Shown piece by piece: positions 53,574-64,000 of a stretch of 64,000 nucleotides of DNA. The position numbers and the translations under genes are program-made. The stretch comes from Trema orientale (lineage: Eukaryota; Streptophyta; Magnoliopsida; Rosales; Cannabaceae): NCBI GenBank assembly GCA_002914845.1, contig JXTC01000023.1:1576574-1640573 (forward strand), read 5' to 3'. Numbering within the stretch: position 1 is the stretch's first letter; each line of letters begins with the position of its first letter. Below the pieces are notes generated by a model. That model saw only the letters and a program-made list of their open reading frames with translations, searched no databases and had not been told where the DNA came from.

Positions 53574-53582
53574 CTATATATA
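53574..53582 (+). promoter_or_regulatory. TATA box for the 146-aa gene
   Basis: CTATATATA lies 40 bp before the ATG at 53622. It implies a very short leader and supports the downstream of the two in-frame ATGs as the start. Confidence 0.4.
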
Positions 53583-53621
53583 TGTGCAATCTTTATGCAT
53601 ACATCTCTACCCGAAATCACA

Positions 53622-54062
53622 ATGACAAAACTATGTTCCACAACGAAGAAAAGCGCAGAAATCTCAATGACGATTTTTAGCGTGCAAGGAAGCATTAACA
53701 AAAGGTGTAGTGATCTTGCTGCATCTTCTATTAATAAAGATCGATTTACGTATACTTCTCTAGAGGACTTGAAAGAAGTAGGTATTGTGGTGGCAGCCAA
53801 ATCTGCAGGTGAAATCTCCCTGAACCTGAGAGATCCTCTTGTTCAAAAGGCTGCATGGCTTTACTTGCGGCCCGGCTTGACGCAAGATTTTCCGCAAGAT
53901 AATTCGTTAACGGGAGTCTTTTCGGACCAAGAAGACGAAGAGGACGAGGAATTAGAGGAGAGAAATAATGTTGGTTGCTTCCAATTTTTCAACACCAATA
54001 TTCTTTTGAGGGAAATAGTTAGTTTCTTTGATAAGTTAGGGTCATTTCGTCTAATAAATTAG
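53622..54062 (+). CDS. small uncharacterised plant protein, 146 aa, intronless
   Basis: Intact single-exon frame. I chose the ATG at 53622 (MTKLCSTTKKSAEISMTIF). The in-frame ATG at 53595 lies only about 12 bp after a TATA-like CTATATATA (53574-53582), so it probably falls upstream of the transcript start. The protein has a basic Ser/Thr/Lys-rich N-terminus, a central block with TSLEDLKEVG and LVQKAAWLYLRP, a strongly acidic Glu/Asp run near residues 105-120, and a C-terminal hydrophobic/aromatic segment. The block LVxxAAWxYLxP resembles short plant-specific proteins I vaguely remember from other eudicots, none with a known role. No signal peptide is obvious. It lies alone between two repeat-rich regions, upstream of the HR-like gene. 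Confidence 0.6.
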   Translation: MTKLCSTTKKSAEISMTIFSVQGSINKRCSDLAASSINKDRFTYTSLEDLKEVGIVVAAKSAGEISLNLRDPLVQKAAWLYLRPGLTQDFPQDNSLTGVFSDQEDEEDEELEERNNVGCFQFFNTNILLREIVSFFDKLGSFRLIN

Positions 54063-56039
54063 AAAAGAGTCTTGCTTTGCTTGTACGTACCGAAAATCAA
54101 GCATATATATGGTTTGTCAGTTTTTTCTTTTTTTAATTATTATTAAGAATAATTATTGTTTTAGTAGACGTATATTTTCTTTCTATTCGAGTTCAATCAA
54201 ATTTTACCATGTGGAACATATACGTGCATTGTGATCGCTAGGTGTAGCTACTACTACGAATTCTTCATATTTATCCCATTTGACAATTGAGGTTGACGAA
54301 CTCATGGTTAATAATTAGGTTATTCTATACGTATGATTCTATTAATTTTCTGTATGCAACGGCTTAAGTATACTGCATATATGAAGCAAGAAAGTGTAGT
54401 AGATTCTTAACTCATAATGGTTCTAGAAAGATTAAAAGGAATTTGTTTAAACTCATGAAAAGTAGCTCTCACATTATTTTAAAAAAAAAAGGTTTGACTT
54501 GGGCGAGAGGGGACTTGTATTTCAAAAACTTCTCTTTTTTCTTTTTCGAAACTTTTGAGAACTGGATTTTTAACACGAAGACTAACTTTCGTTTGTTGCA
54601 CTTAGGCCGCAAACTTCAAAACACGAACGACATGAAGTTTAAACGACAAATGAGCAAAGTTTTAAACGGAATGACTTGTAGTTTCTATTAAATTATTAAT
54701 TAGAGCAAACTTATGTTAAAAACAGTCGTTTGATTAACAGGGCATGTCGTTTTTATGCAAAAACGATCACAAACTTTTGCACAATGTACGATGGCTCGAC
54801 ATGTCACTTCTTAAATTAAAAAAAAAAAAAACTCCTCCTCTTAAGCAACGAAACTCGAGTGAGATCCTATATCTCATTTTCGTGTGCCAAACTTTGCTTC
54901 ATTGGCTATTAACTATCCACTTGTCCTCCTAATAAAACTTCAATTAAGTTGTGTTTGGAAAAAATAAATGAAATAAACAAAATAATGAAAGATGTAAAGC
55001 CAAGAAAATATCATTATGGCCTTTGGTTATTGAACCCAGACAAAATTTTCTATCAACTTTCCGGCAAGTGACCCTGCAATGATCCGTTTGATTTATGTCA
55101 ATCTAAAATCTCCTGTAGGACTTGGCTGATTTTTATCTTGGCGAATCCAAAGGTGGAGGGGAAATGGAAGAGCCAAAAATTTCATAAACTCTTTTGGATG
55201 AATCGATATTGACTCATTAATAATAATGGAACAGGATTTGGCACAGAATATGAGACAAGGATCTTATTCCACGAAGATCTCTCTAAAAAAATAAGAAATA
55301 TTATCACTTTTATATCATATATTTTGATATTTTGTTCAAATTATATCTTATATTTTGGTTATTATCAATATTGACCTTTTAAGTTTGAAACCTGTTACAG
55401 ATTTTTACCTCGACATTATTTTAGAGCAGTTAATTATCAAGTTGCTGTTTAAAAAATTGAAAATAAATCCTATAAAAATAGATCTAAAAACAAGCTGATT
55501 AAATCATCTTGGTAAATTAACCGCTCTAAATTAGTGTTAGGGTACAAATTTATAACAAATATTAAATTTAAGAGTAATATTGATAATAACCAAAATAGAA
55601 GATATAAAACGATCAAAGTGTCAACATACAAAATATAAAAATGTCACTATCCCAAAAAATAAATAATAATAAAGAGAGATAAAAAAATTCAACTTCTAAT
55701 TTCCTAAAAAATAAAAAAAAAGAATTATCTTCCAAAAATTAAAAATAAAATAAAATAATAATAGTTTGGTCACAAAAAATTGTCAGCACTATGTTCGACC
55801 GGAATCCAAAAAATTCCAGAGTATGGTTGACTTTGAGCACAAACATAAAAAAGAAATCACTTTCCGTTTTGAGCTTGAGCATGGTGGAGCCATTATCTTG
55901 AAAGATTTTACTTGCAAACTGGACTAGTGACGAACATCTTTGGTTGATATCTAATATTTAGTTTCTTTTAACATTTAGAAACCCAATTATATGACCAATT
56001 TCATCAACATATATCTTGTGGAAGCACGAGGCAGTGTGT
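54063..56039. other. intergenic, no gene seen
   Basis: AT-rich. Contains scattered AACGACATG/CATGTCGTT motifs near 54626-54640 and 54743-54750 that recur at 57440-57480. Confidence 0.5.
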
Positions 56040-56192
56040 CAATTAGGGTTAAACTCAGTTGGTCTAAGACTTTAAGGTTGTGTGTTTGTGTTTGAGGGGT
56101 CGATCAACTGTTCAAACCTTGGTAGTATGTGTATGTTATTTTCCTTTAAATTTGTAATAAGTGGTGGTCATTAATTAAGTCCCACTTTTTTT
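56040..56192 (+). mobile_element. tRNA-derived SINE, copy 1
   Basis: Box A-like AAACTCAGTTGGTCT and box B-like GTTCAAACC are followed by a tail shared with the copy at 61757 (GTATGTTATTTTCCTTTAAA and TAAGTGGTGGTCATTAATTA). An oligo-T/A stretch follows. Diverged; ends approximate. Confidence 0.65.
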
Positions 56193-56435
56193 AAAAAAAA
56201 AATTAAGGGGGCAATTTTATTTTGTTCTAACCCTTTTCTCTTTTTTTTTTGAAAAAAAAAATATTTCCCATTAAAGAAAATGGTATTTTCTGTAAATGAG
56301 TAATAGTTTTATCTGAAGGTTGAAAAGATCACTTTAGCGCCCCCAAAATTCTAGGAATAAAACAAAACGTGGTTTTTATTTAAAAAATACGACAAATAAA
56401 ATGTTATAAAACGGTAAATCAATTTTTTTTTTAAG

Positions 56436-57339
56436 GGTTAATAGCATCATTGGTCCCCAACTTATTACCATTTTGGCATATTAGTCCTCAATATTTTTTT
56501 GTGACATTAAAGTATTAGACATTTCTCTTTTTGACACTATTGATCTTTTTGGCATATTCTATCAAAAGATTCCGTTAAAATGCATTTGAATGAGAGCAAT
56601 TTTGCACCATTGATATTGATTTTTCAATTGTTTAACCTATTTTTTTGTATTCATATTTCTGATTAACAATATTTCATCTGCCAATCTTTCGGAAAATTAA
56701 AATTCTAAAAAATTAATTTTCCAAAAAATTGACAGATGCAATTACATAAAGAAATGAATATTTAATGGAAAACTATAAAACATTTCTGGCTTATTTGCTA
56801 TTAATAGTTAATTAATTTTTTAGAATAACCATTCATAATTACATGAACATTTAATGGATATAGTAAAATTTCAGTCAAATTTGACTAGTGTAAAAGCGTG
56901 TACGTAAAATTTTTTTAATTTTAAAAATGATAAGATAATTATTTTTGTTCATAAAGTTACTATAGTTTGACATAAACTAAGGTTTATTAGTATAATTTTT
57001 TTTTCTTTTTTGAATTTGGTTTTTAAATGAACTGTTTGTTTTATATCGTCTTTTACTTTTAATTTTCTGAAAGAATTGGTAGATGCAATATTGTTAATCG
57101 GAAATATGAATATAAAAATAAAAATTAGGGACTAAATTATTAAACAATTGAAAAATCGAGATCAATGGAGTAAAATTTCTCTCATTCAAATAAATTTTAA
57201 CAGAATCATAAATAGAATATGCCAAAAAGACCAATAATGTCAAAAAAAGAAATGTTTAGTACTTAAATACAACAAAAAATAGGTTGAGGACCAATATGCC
57301 AAAATGGTAATAGGTTGGAGACAAATGGTGCCATTAACC
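56436..57339. mobile_element. 904-bp foldback element, Mutator-like or unclassified
   Basis: Long terminal inverted repeats: the left arm begins GGTTAATAGCATCATTGG and the right arm ends CCAAATGGTGCCATTAACC-like (read GGTGCCATTAACC). Similarity continues inward for several hundred bases (CCATTTTGGCATATT and its complement; ATTAACAATATT and its complement). No coding capacity. Confidence 0.75.
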
Positions 57340-57898
57340 TTTTTTGAAAGGAAAAGGGTAAACCAGTTGAAGTATTGTAAATAGTGAATTAAAATGGTTG
57401 TCGTTTTCATAAAAACGACATCAATCTGTGCTTGGCGGCAAACGACATGCTTCTACATGAACTAAAACTGCATGTCGTTTTTCCACTTGGACGACAGCAA
57501 AGCCCATATGACGTAACAATGTTGCATGGATATTATATGAACCAAAAGCTACAACCTATAAGCCTTAATTCATCATCAAGATTCATTCAAGAGAAAAGAA
57601 AACACGACTAATGCCGTGTAGAAGAAGCTCCACATCAATTTCTGCTCAATAAAAATGCTTTCTTTTCTTTTTTTTTCAGAGCTAAATAATCGAACTGAAG
57701 AAACATGTCGTAACCGTTCAATTGTTGCAACAAATACATCTCATCCCAGAACTGGGAGCAAGCAGGTACAAAAATCCTAAAAGGGAAAAAAAAATTACAA
57801 AAGTAGCAGATAAGTGATCAACACCCGGCACTTCTGACACTAATTGCAACATTCTTGAAACCAATTCAATAATCTGTTGGTTCTTTCCTGCATCTAAT

Positions 57899-59683
57899 CT
57901 AAACCGTCTTCGATTTCGGAGCCTTCTTCTTGATTTGCCTCTTTGGAAGTGAGTTCTTCATCCCAATGAAGATAAGCAGAGCACCGAAAAGGGCCACATT
58001 CTGCCAAAAAACGAAGTTACAAACTCAATAAGCTACACTACAGGTCCAAAAGAGAGATTCTGAAAATGCATCAAAGCATATCTTTACACAAACCTGAAGG
58101 AAATCATTCAAAAGTACACCAAATCGGGGCTTCTCAGGGCTGTAGTTGTAGAAATCGTATAGAATCGGAGTGATCAGGGCTAAGTAGAAAAGCTACAGCA
58201 CAAAAAATGATTTGAGAGCATAAGATTCACTAGTGACCACCTTTAAATTTGAAAGCAATGAACCGAGAATCATAAAAGAACGAAAATTCTAACCAGGATA
58301 TAAGCTCCGAAGGAGCTTCCGAATACAAATAGGATGCCTCCAAGAGCTTTAGAAGTTATGATGGTCGCCACCAACTGCCTAGCCTGCGAATAATATTTCC
58401 CCACAGAGGCAAAATCAGACTTAGAGAAAGATGAGATCATGGCAAGAGAAAAATATTAGAGATGAGCAAAAGGGTCTCACATCAATATTTGGTAATGCAA
58501 CCCCAAGCTTGGCCGAGAGATTTTCTTTAAAGGCGGTAAATTTAGGAACCAACTCCTTCGCAGCAGGCCCTCCATCAACACCAAATTCATTGAACCTTAA
58601 GCAAATACGATAACATGTCAAAACAAAGGTACATATTATAGTTGGCCTCCCTTTACATTTTTCCATAAAGGCATAATCAAAACAACAAAAATAAACCTTA
58701 TAATGTGAAAGAGTTTGCGATGATAAGAGTCAAGAGGAAAAATGTGCAGATCTAAAAGTCACAAAACGGCACAACTTTCACATCTGTCTTCTACGATAAG
58801 ATGAGTGTCTTAGCATTGAACTAAATTGGTAACGCTTTCATTTTCGTTTTCGGTTTTAAAAAGTGAAATTAAAGGTGGATATCATCTCAAGATGTTGCTT
58901 AAGAAAATCTTATCCTTTTTTTTAGACTTCTAGAAACAAAAAACAAAAATGATAATTCTAACCAAGCAAAGCACTTAATGAAAACTATTTGACACCGAAA
59001 CAAACTAAAGAAGACAGCAAACGAACTGAGTACCTAGTTATTATTCTAAACATCCATGACGTATATTGCCATATGCCATTCAAGACCATCTTAATGTCAC
59101 ATAATTAATATAAAGTCACCATCATAATTACTATATAGTATAGAGCTACATAATTCAAAAAAATCTTTTTTCCCAAGTCACAACAAATTGAATTTTAAAA
59201 CGACCCAAAAATTGGACTTGGAATAAAATACATCTAAAACACATTGGGTTCAGATACGTTACCGATCGAAAAACGAAAAATATTCCGAAATTCAGCCACA
59301 ACTTAACGCTATAACCAGATCCAATTCATAAAAACCCGTAAAAATCCAACCATGGATCCAAATCAAATATGCTAATGCAAATCGAGTTAATGTTCTAGTC
59401 ACTTTACCAATTTGAGGATCAACAAGTATACACACACACACACACATTTATATATATATATATACGGAAAACAAAATGGACCCAGAACTGTGCCATTGCA
59501 TAAAACCATACCAAGAATCTTACACACAAAATCTAAACATAAATTATGAACAAGCCCTTGAAGGCATAGATCTGAGGGGGAAAAAAAAAAAAGAGAAAAG
59601 TTAGAGAGAGCTTACGCTTGCCAAGCGGAGAGGATGAAGAGGGAGGCGAAGAGAACTCTTCCGAGAAAAGAGAAGAAACCCAT
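57899..59683 (-). CDS. HR-like lesion-inducing protein, DoxX-like membrane protein
   Basis: Small integral membrane protein of the HR-like lesion-inducer family; its overexpression gives cell-death-like lesions in tobacco, but the biochemical role is unknown. Five coding exons, 157 aa: 59616-59683, 58481-58595, 58294-58383, 58094-58192, 57899-58000. It begins MGFFSFLGRVLFASLFILSA, a hydrophobic first segment. Then comes a soluble loop (FNEFGVDGGPAAKELVPKF) and three more hydrophobic stretches: ALGGILFVFGSSFGAYILLF, LALITPILYDFY and NVALFGALLIFIGM. The basic tail ends KSKTV, which fits a KxKxx ER-retrieval signal. Length matches the family (about 155 aa). The first intron is about 1 kb. A TATA-like TTTTATAAAT (59845-59854, minus) and a CT/GA repeat (59792-59821) lie upstream. 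All junctions keep frame. Confidence 0.93.
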
Positions 59684-59791
59684 TACTCTTCTTCGTCTAA
59701 AGAAGCCGAAGTCGAGAACCAAAGATTAGGAAAGAGAAAAAGCTTTTGGAGTTTTCTCTTGCGAAACTCAGAGCTCCTCAGTCCCCCTTTT

Positions 59792-59821
59792 AATGGCTGA
59801 GAGAGAGAGAGAGAGAGAGAG
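59792..59821. repeat. (GA)n microsatellite
   Basis: About 15 uninterrupted GA units; CT on the sense strand of the HR-like gene, in its probable 5' leader. Confidence 0.9.
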
Positions 59822-59844
59822 GGTTGTTGGGTGTTTTAAGAGTG

Positions 59845-59854
59845 AATTTATAAA
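59845..59854 (-). promoter_or_regulatory. TATA box of the HR-like lesion-inducing gene
   Basis: TTTTATAAAT on the minus strand, about 160 bp upstream of the ATG. A CT-rich microsatellite (59792-59821) lies just downstream, probably within the leader. Confidence 0.45.
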
Positions 59855-60783
59855 AGCAAAAGCTGAGACGAAGCAATTAGCAAAAAGATGGAATATTTAA
59901 GAGGAGACTCTATCAAACACGCAAATGGAAAATTTGCAATGAGGGCTTCCGATTTTCTTATTTCCCAAACAGATTCTCGAGAAAATTAAATAAAATATTA
60001 CTACTTCCATCACTTGAAAAGAAATATATATATATATATATATAATATTATACGAATATCAATATTTTTCCAAAATATAAAAATGAAAAAGAAAATAAAA
60101 AACGTGCTGCCCACTCACTTGAGTCATATGGTAATTGTAGCGTGCAGTACGTTGAACGCGTCGCTGGCCATCCCCAAATCCCCAACTGTATTTTTTTTTT
60201 CCGTCATTCGAAAAATAAAAAAAATAAAAAGATATTTATATATGTGTCATTTCAGGAATATTTCTTCATAGAAAACATTTTTTTAAAATAAAAATAAAAA
60301 TAAACTACAACTAGCATTAGTGCTTATGAATTGATCTTGGACTTGGACCTAACTCGTATTTATTTTCCCCGAAAATTAGATTTTAACCAAAATTTTGGGT
60401 TGATAAGTAAAGAGTCACATTTACATATCTAACCAAAATTTTAAGGCATGAATATTGTACTCTATAAATCAATGAAAAGTTTAAGGTGTTGATGACTATA
60501 AGTAAGTATACCCGAAATTGTACTCTTATTCCCTTAAAAAATGTATTCCAGAAAATAAATAAAAATTTTCACGCAATTATAGTCAAAACTAATTGCTATT
60601 TCCAACTCCAATTGTATTAAATTTCCTTGACAGTTATATTGATGGATAATTAATTTTATTTGTTAGTTCCTTGCCAGGACAAAATCCTTGACGGTAAAAC
60701 CCGCATGAGTTAATGCCAACTATAGATTCTCCAACATACGGTCTGGCTATTGAGAGATTAATCATAATTATTTTCTTAGCTTA

Positions 60784-61391
60784 TAACAGCATCTCCAATG
60801 TATATACTGAATTTTAGAGTGGAAAATGACTCCCTAAAGATGTGTTATATTTGACAAAATTTTTAGCACATATTATTTTTTGTGTCAAATATAGCACAAA
60901 GTATAGTATATGCTAAATTTTAGTGTATGTTATTATTTACAACATTGTCACTATTTTATATATAAAATATTCATGTGTTTCACAATATTATCAAAATTCA
61001 ATATATATATTTATTTTTTTAATTAAATTTTATTTATAAATTTATCCTTACTAAATTACAATCAATTATAATTAATAGGAGAATATTTTTTTATTTATTT
61101 TTTTTCTGCACTGACTAATTTGTTCATTTATATAGAATATGAGTACTTCTAAATTGGTAGGTAAAATTAATTTTTATGATTAGTAATTAAATGATAAAAT
61201 AATAAGAGTATATAGTAGAAAAAATATATTTTATACATGAAGTTAATGTTTAAAATGCAAAATAATATTTTTTTAGCATATATGTATTGGAGCAAAATTA
61301 TAAAAAAAAACATGCTAAATTTGACATGTCATGCTAAATTTTGCATTCACAAACTATTTTTTTTTAACATAATGCATTGGAGATGGTCTAA
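60784..61391. mobile_element. Tourist/Harbinger-like MITE (602 bp)
   Basis: Ends CAGCATCTCCAATG and CATTGGAGATGGTC, flanked by TAA (60784-60786 and 61389-61391), the usual PIF/Harbinger duplication. The interior is AT-rich with inward-facing repeats of TGCTAAATTT. Confidence 0.75.
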
Positions 61392-61738
61392 TTAGCAAAT
61401 CTTAAGATAAACAAAAAAAAGTCTACCCAATTAACTAAGGTTAAAAATAAGGTTGCATACGTTGGAGTACAAATTGGATATAAAAGGTGAACCTAATATT
61501 ATACTTATATATACACATACATTTAAGGAATTAGTTTTTTTCAAAAAAAAACAAACAAACAAATTTTAATGGACCCCATACGATTATAGAAAAATCGAAA
61601 TGACTTTATTTGTTCTTTTTGGGTAATGATTTGACTTTATTTATCATCATGTTAAAAATGAATTACAAAATTACCTATATTTTGGACTCGTGTAAAATAA
61701 TAGATTTCTTTTGGTTCCTTTAGGTATGTACGTACATA

Positions 61739-61922
61739 TATATAAATATTTGTGTGGCCAACTGGAGCTAGCTCAGTTAGTCCAAGGTTTGAGGGTCTGG
61801 GGTTCAAACCTTAGTAGAATGTGTGTATGTTATTTTCCTTTAAATTTGTAGTAAGTGGTGGCCATTAGTTAAGCCCCATTTTAAAAAATATATATATATA
61901 TATATATATAAATATTTGTGTG
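61739..61922 (+). mobile_element. tRNA-derived SINE, copy 2, with 18-bp target-site duplication
   Basis: The body (61757-61904) has box A TAGCTCAGTTAGTCC and box B GGTTCAAACC, the pol III promoter parts of a tRNA-related SINE, and ends in an A/TA-rich tail. The direct repeat TATATAAATATTTGTGTG (61739-61756 and 61905-61922) flanks it as expected after LINE-driven insertion. Confidence 0.85.
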
Positions 61923-63459
61923 TATATATATATATTGGTATAAGTTAGGCAAATGGATAATAAATGTTATTAGCCTAGTAGGCAAACATTTGACCTTTCT
62001 TAATTGCTTCAACCTAAGAAAGTTAAATCGACAAGGTTATTAAAGAATGTCGTAAAACCTAAAGAAAAATTTTGAAAAGTAAATACATAGCATTGAAATG
62101 TCTAATTGATGCTATTAATTTTTAATGCAAATCTAATTGTACGAAAGTTGTCCTCACTTTCTACTATGCATGATCGATAAAACTTAATGGGAATAAAAAG
62201 AATGAATGAAAAAGAAAAAGTTGGTTTTGTAAGATGTGAAGGCAATTGATCTGAATTTTTATATTTTAAAGGCAACATTATACACAATATAAAAATGAGA
62301 ACGAAAGCCAGCCTTAATTGAATAGGGGATCTAATTGGAACATGCAATTGTGTGTGCATGGCTTTTATATCAAAATTGACTTTGATTCTGAATTCTAAAT
62401 TGGCAAATTCTTTGCAAGTGCCTGCTCATGACTTGGCGATCTTTTTTTCTTTTCTACTTTAAATATACACACACACATATATATATAGTATTTTCAGATC
62501 TTGTAGGTAAGTTACCCTCCTATAATCATGTTAGTTGCTCTTTTTCTTTTCTTTTTTTTTTTGAAACAAAATAAGTATCACATCTGTCTTCTTTGAGCAT
62601 AATGCTAAATTATAATTTTTATGCGATAAAGAAAATAAAATTGTCGTTATATTCTTCGTAATTACTAATTTCTCCCTCCCTTTTAATTTATTGAAAATTG
62701 ATTTGTTAGAAACTTAATGAAATATGGTCAAAATAATATGTAAAAGTAAAAGATAAGCATGATATTCATCCAACAATTGCCAAATCGGCCAAAACGAGGT
62801 TGAGATCGGAGAGTGAGAAAAAAAGGTTCATTATGTGGGGTTTACGAACTTTCTTTTCTTATTTTAATTTATTTGAAATTTTTGATTAATGAACATTAGA
62901 TTGTGTCATTGATATACTCGAGTTCAAGTAGAATCCATCTCTTTTACATAACACATAGTGACATGATGATAAAATCAAAGGTCGATTTTAAAAATCTCAT
63001 AAAATCTAGTTCAATATGAAGACCTAACTCCAATTCAATCAACATTGGTTTGCAATGGTTTGATCCAATTAACTTCGGTTTTGGTACATTTCTTTTAGGT
63101 TTTATTTGTTCTTAAGTATTTTCAACAATTTTTAATAAGCCATTTTGTGGTATCTTTTCGTTTTTTTTTTTTTTTTTGGATAACATAAAATTTTTATTCG
63201 GTGGTGAAAGGTGTAAAGTAAGTAGAACATACTTCATATGTGGACCAATTATGTATACTTCTAAATAAAATATATATTTTAAAAACTATATAAAATATAC
63301 ATTGGATCAGTTGGCATTTGTATACTTCAAAGTATGTCGTAACACAAAGCATAACTAAATTAGATTTGGAATTACATACACGAAGCATAAACTAATTTTT
63401 ATTTTATACTTCGAAGCATAAAAATTTAATGAAATTACATACTAAACTAAATCAACGCA
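61923..63459. other. intergenic, no gene seen
   Basis: AT-rich, with CA/TA microsatellite near 62468-62488 and oligo-T runs. No gene-like frame. Confidence 0.5.
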
Positions 63460-63649
63460 TATATTTTTGGGGATGGCTACAGTAGGGGCGTCCTTACGTA
63501 GGGTCATGCCTTAATTATCGTTGGATGGGAATCTGTGGAGAATAACGAGAATCTGTGGAGAATCTATTTATATACAGATTCCCATCCAACGGTGAATAGA
63601 TAGAGCCCTACGTAGGGGCGCCCCTACTGTAGACGCGTCCTATATTTTT
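63460..63649. mobile_element. 172-bp foldback MITE with 9-bp target-site duplication
   Basis: Element 63469-63640 is nearly all stem: the left arm contains CTACAGTAGGGGCG and GTTGGATGGGAATCTGT, and the right arm their complements. The 9-bp duplication is TATATTTTT (63460-63468 and 63641-63649), pointing to the Mutator superfamily. Confidence 0.85.
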
Positions 63650-63652
63650 AGA

Positions 63653-63822
63653 TGTGATTTGGTCGATTTTCACAGTGTGTGAGTTTTTCTTTAACGCCCT
63701 TACAAAATTAGATTCAGAACATTTACACCAAATGTGGTGTGATTTGGTCGATTTTCACAGTGTGTGAGTTTTTCTTTAACGCCCTTACAAAATTAGATTC
63801 AGAACATTTACACCAAATGTGG
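63653..63822. repeat. 85-bp exact tandem duplication
   Basis: Copies 63653-63737 and 63738-63822 look identical, starting TGTGATTTGGTCGATTTTCA. The duplication sits between two copies of the same MITE family. Confidence 0.95.
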
Positions 63823-63870
63823 TGCAGAAAAAAGGTTGAAGTATTATAAAATTTTGTAATAAAATTAAAT

Positions 63871-64000
63871 GGGCGCGTCTACAGTAGGGGCGCCCCTACG
63901 TAGGACCTTGTCTATTCACCGTTGGATGGGAATCTGTATATAAATAGATTCTTCACAGATTCCCGTTATTCCCCACAGATTCCCATCCAACGATAATTAA
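63871..64000. mobile_element. second copy of the foldback MITE, cut by the window end
   Basis: Begins GGGCGCGTCTACAGTAGGGG and contains the GTTGGATGGGAATCTGT arm and its complement, in inverted orientation relative to the copy at 63469. The right end lies beyond the window. Confidence 0.8.

Noticed and set aside
61757-61815. tRNA gene
   Set aside because: Has box A and box B but no cloverleaf acceptor stem; it is the head of a SINE.
1-64000. CRISPR array, rRNA, operon or phage-like system
   Set aside because: Intron-rich plant genes and transposons throughout; repeats are tandem or inverted transposon repeats, not spacer-separated units.

Overview
This is nuclear DNA from a flowering plant, most likely a eudicot. 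It is AT-rich, its genes have many short introns with GT-AG ends, and long intergenic stretches are filled with MITEs, SINEs, LTR remnants and microsatellites. The species cannot be named from the sequence. I found no bacterial, viral, organellar, CRISPR or rRNA sequence and no intact autonomous transposon.

Six protein genes can be supported. On the minus strand, left to right: a BET1-type Qc-SNARE (10366-13486, six coding exons, one base missing in the exon that encodes the membrane anchor); an intronless DUF3475/DUF668 protein of the PSI-like family (17883-19697); a small intronless unknown protein of 105 aa (29351-29668); a complete 18-exon RAD5B-type HIRAN-SNF2-RING translocase (32681-39060, 1229 aa); a complete actin-related protein 9 (40351-46537, 20 coding exons, 590 aa); and an HR-like lesion-inducing / DoxX-like membrane protein (57899-59683, 5 exons, 157 aa). 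On the plus strand there is one small intronless unknown protein (53622-54062, 146 aa). Exons were placed by hand from reading frame and splice sites, and every junction keeps frame except in the SNARE.

The block HR-like protein - ARP9 - RAD5B has the same gene order I recall for Arabidopsis chromosome 5 (AT5G43460, AT5G43500, AT5G43530), which suggests an old syntenic segment. The genes do not form a pathway, although RAD5B (DNA damage tolerance) and ARP9 (a nuclear ARP linked to INO80-type remodelling) both act on chromatin. The RAD5B promoter carries an E2F-type site beside its TATA box.

The rest is accessory DNA. 0-10 kb holds tandem duplications, an array of TTGAC-type near-palindromes, a probable solo LTR (6145-7504) and a Mutator-like MITE. 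15-17 kb, 21.5-22 kb and 26.8-27.4 kb hold hAT MITEs with clean 8-bp target-site duplications. 24.4 kb and 50.9-51.8 kb hold LTR remnants. 46.6-64 kb holds Harbinger-like and Mutator-like MITEs, two tRNA-derived SINEs (one with an 18-bp target-site duplication) and tandem repeats. I did not find a clearly novel biological system. The most useful leads are the SNARE frameshift, the two unannotated small proteins, the E2F-TATA module, the ARP9 start-codon micro-exon and the dated transposon insertions.
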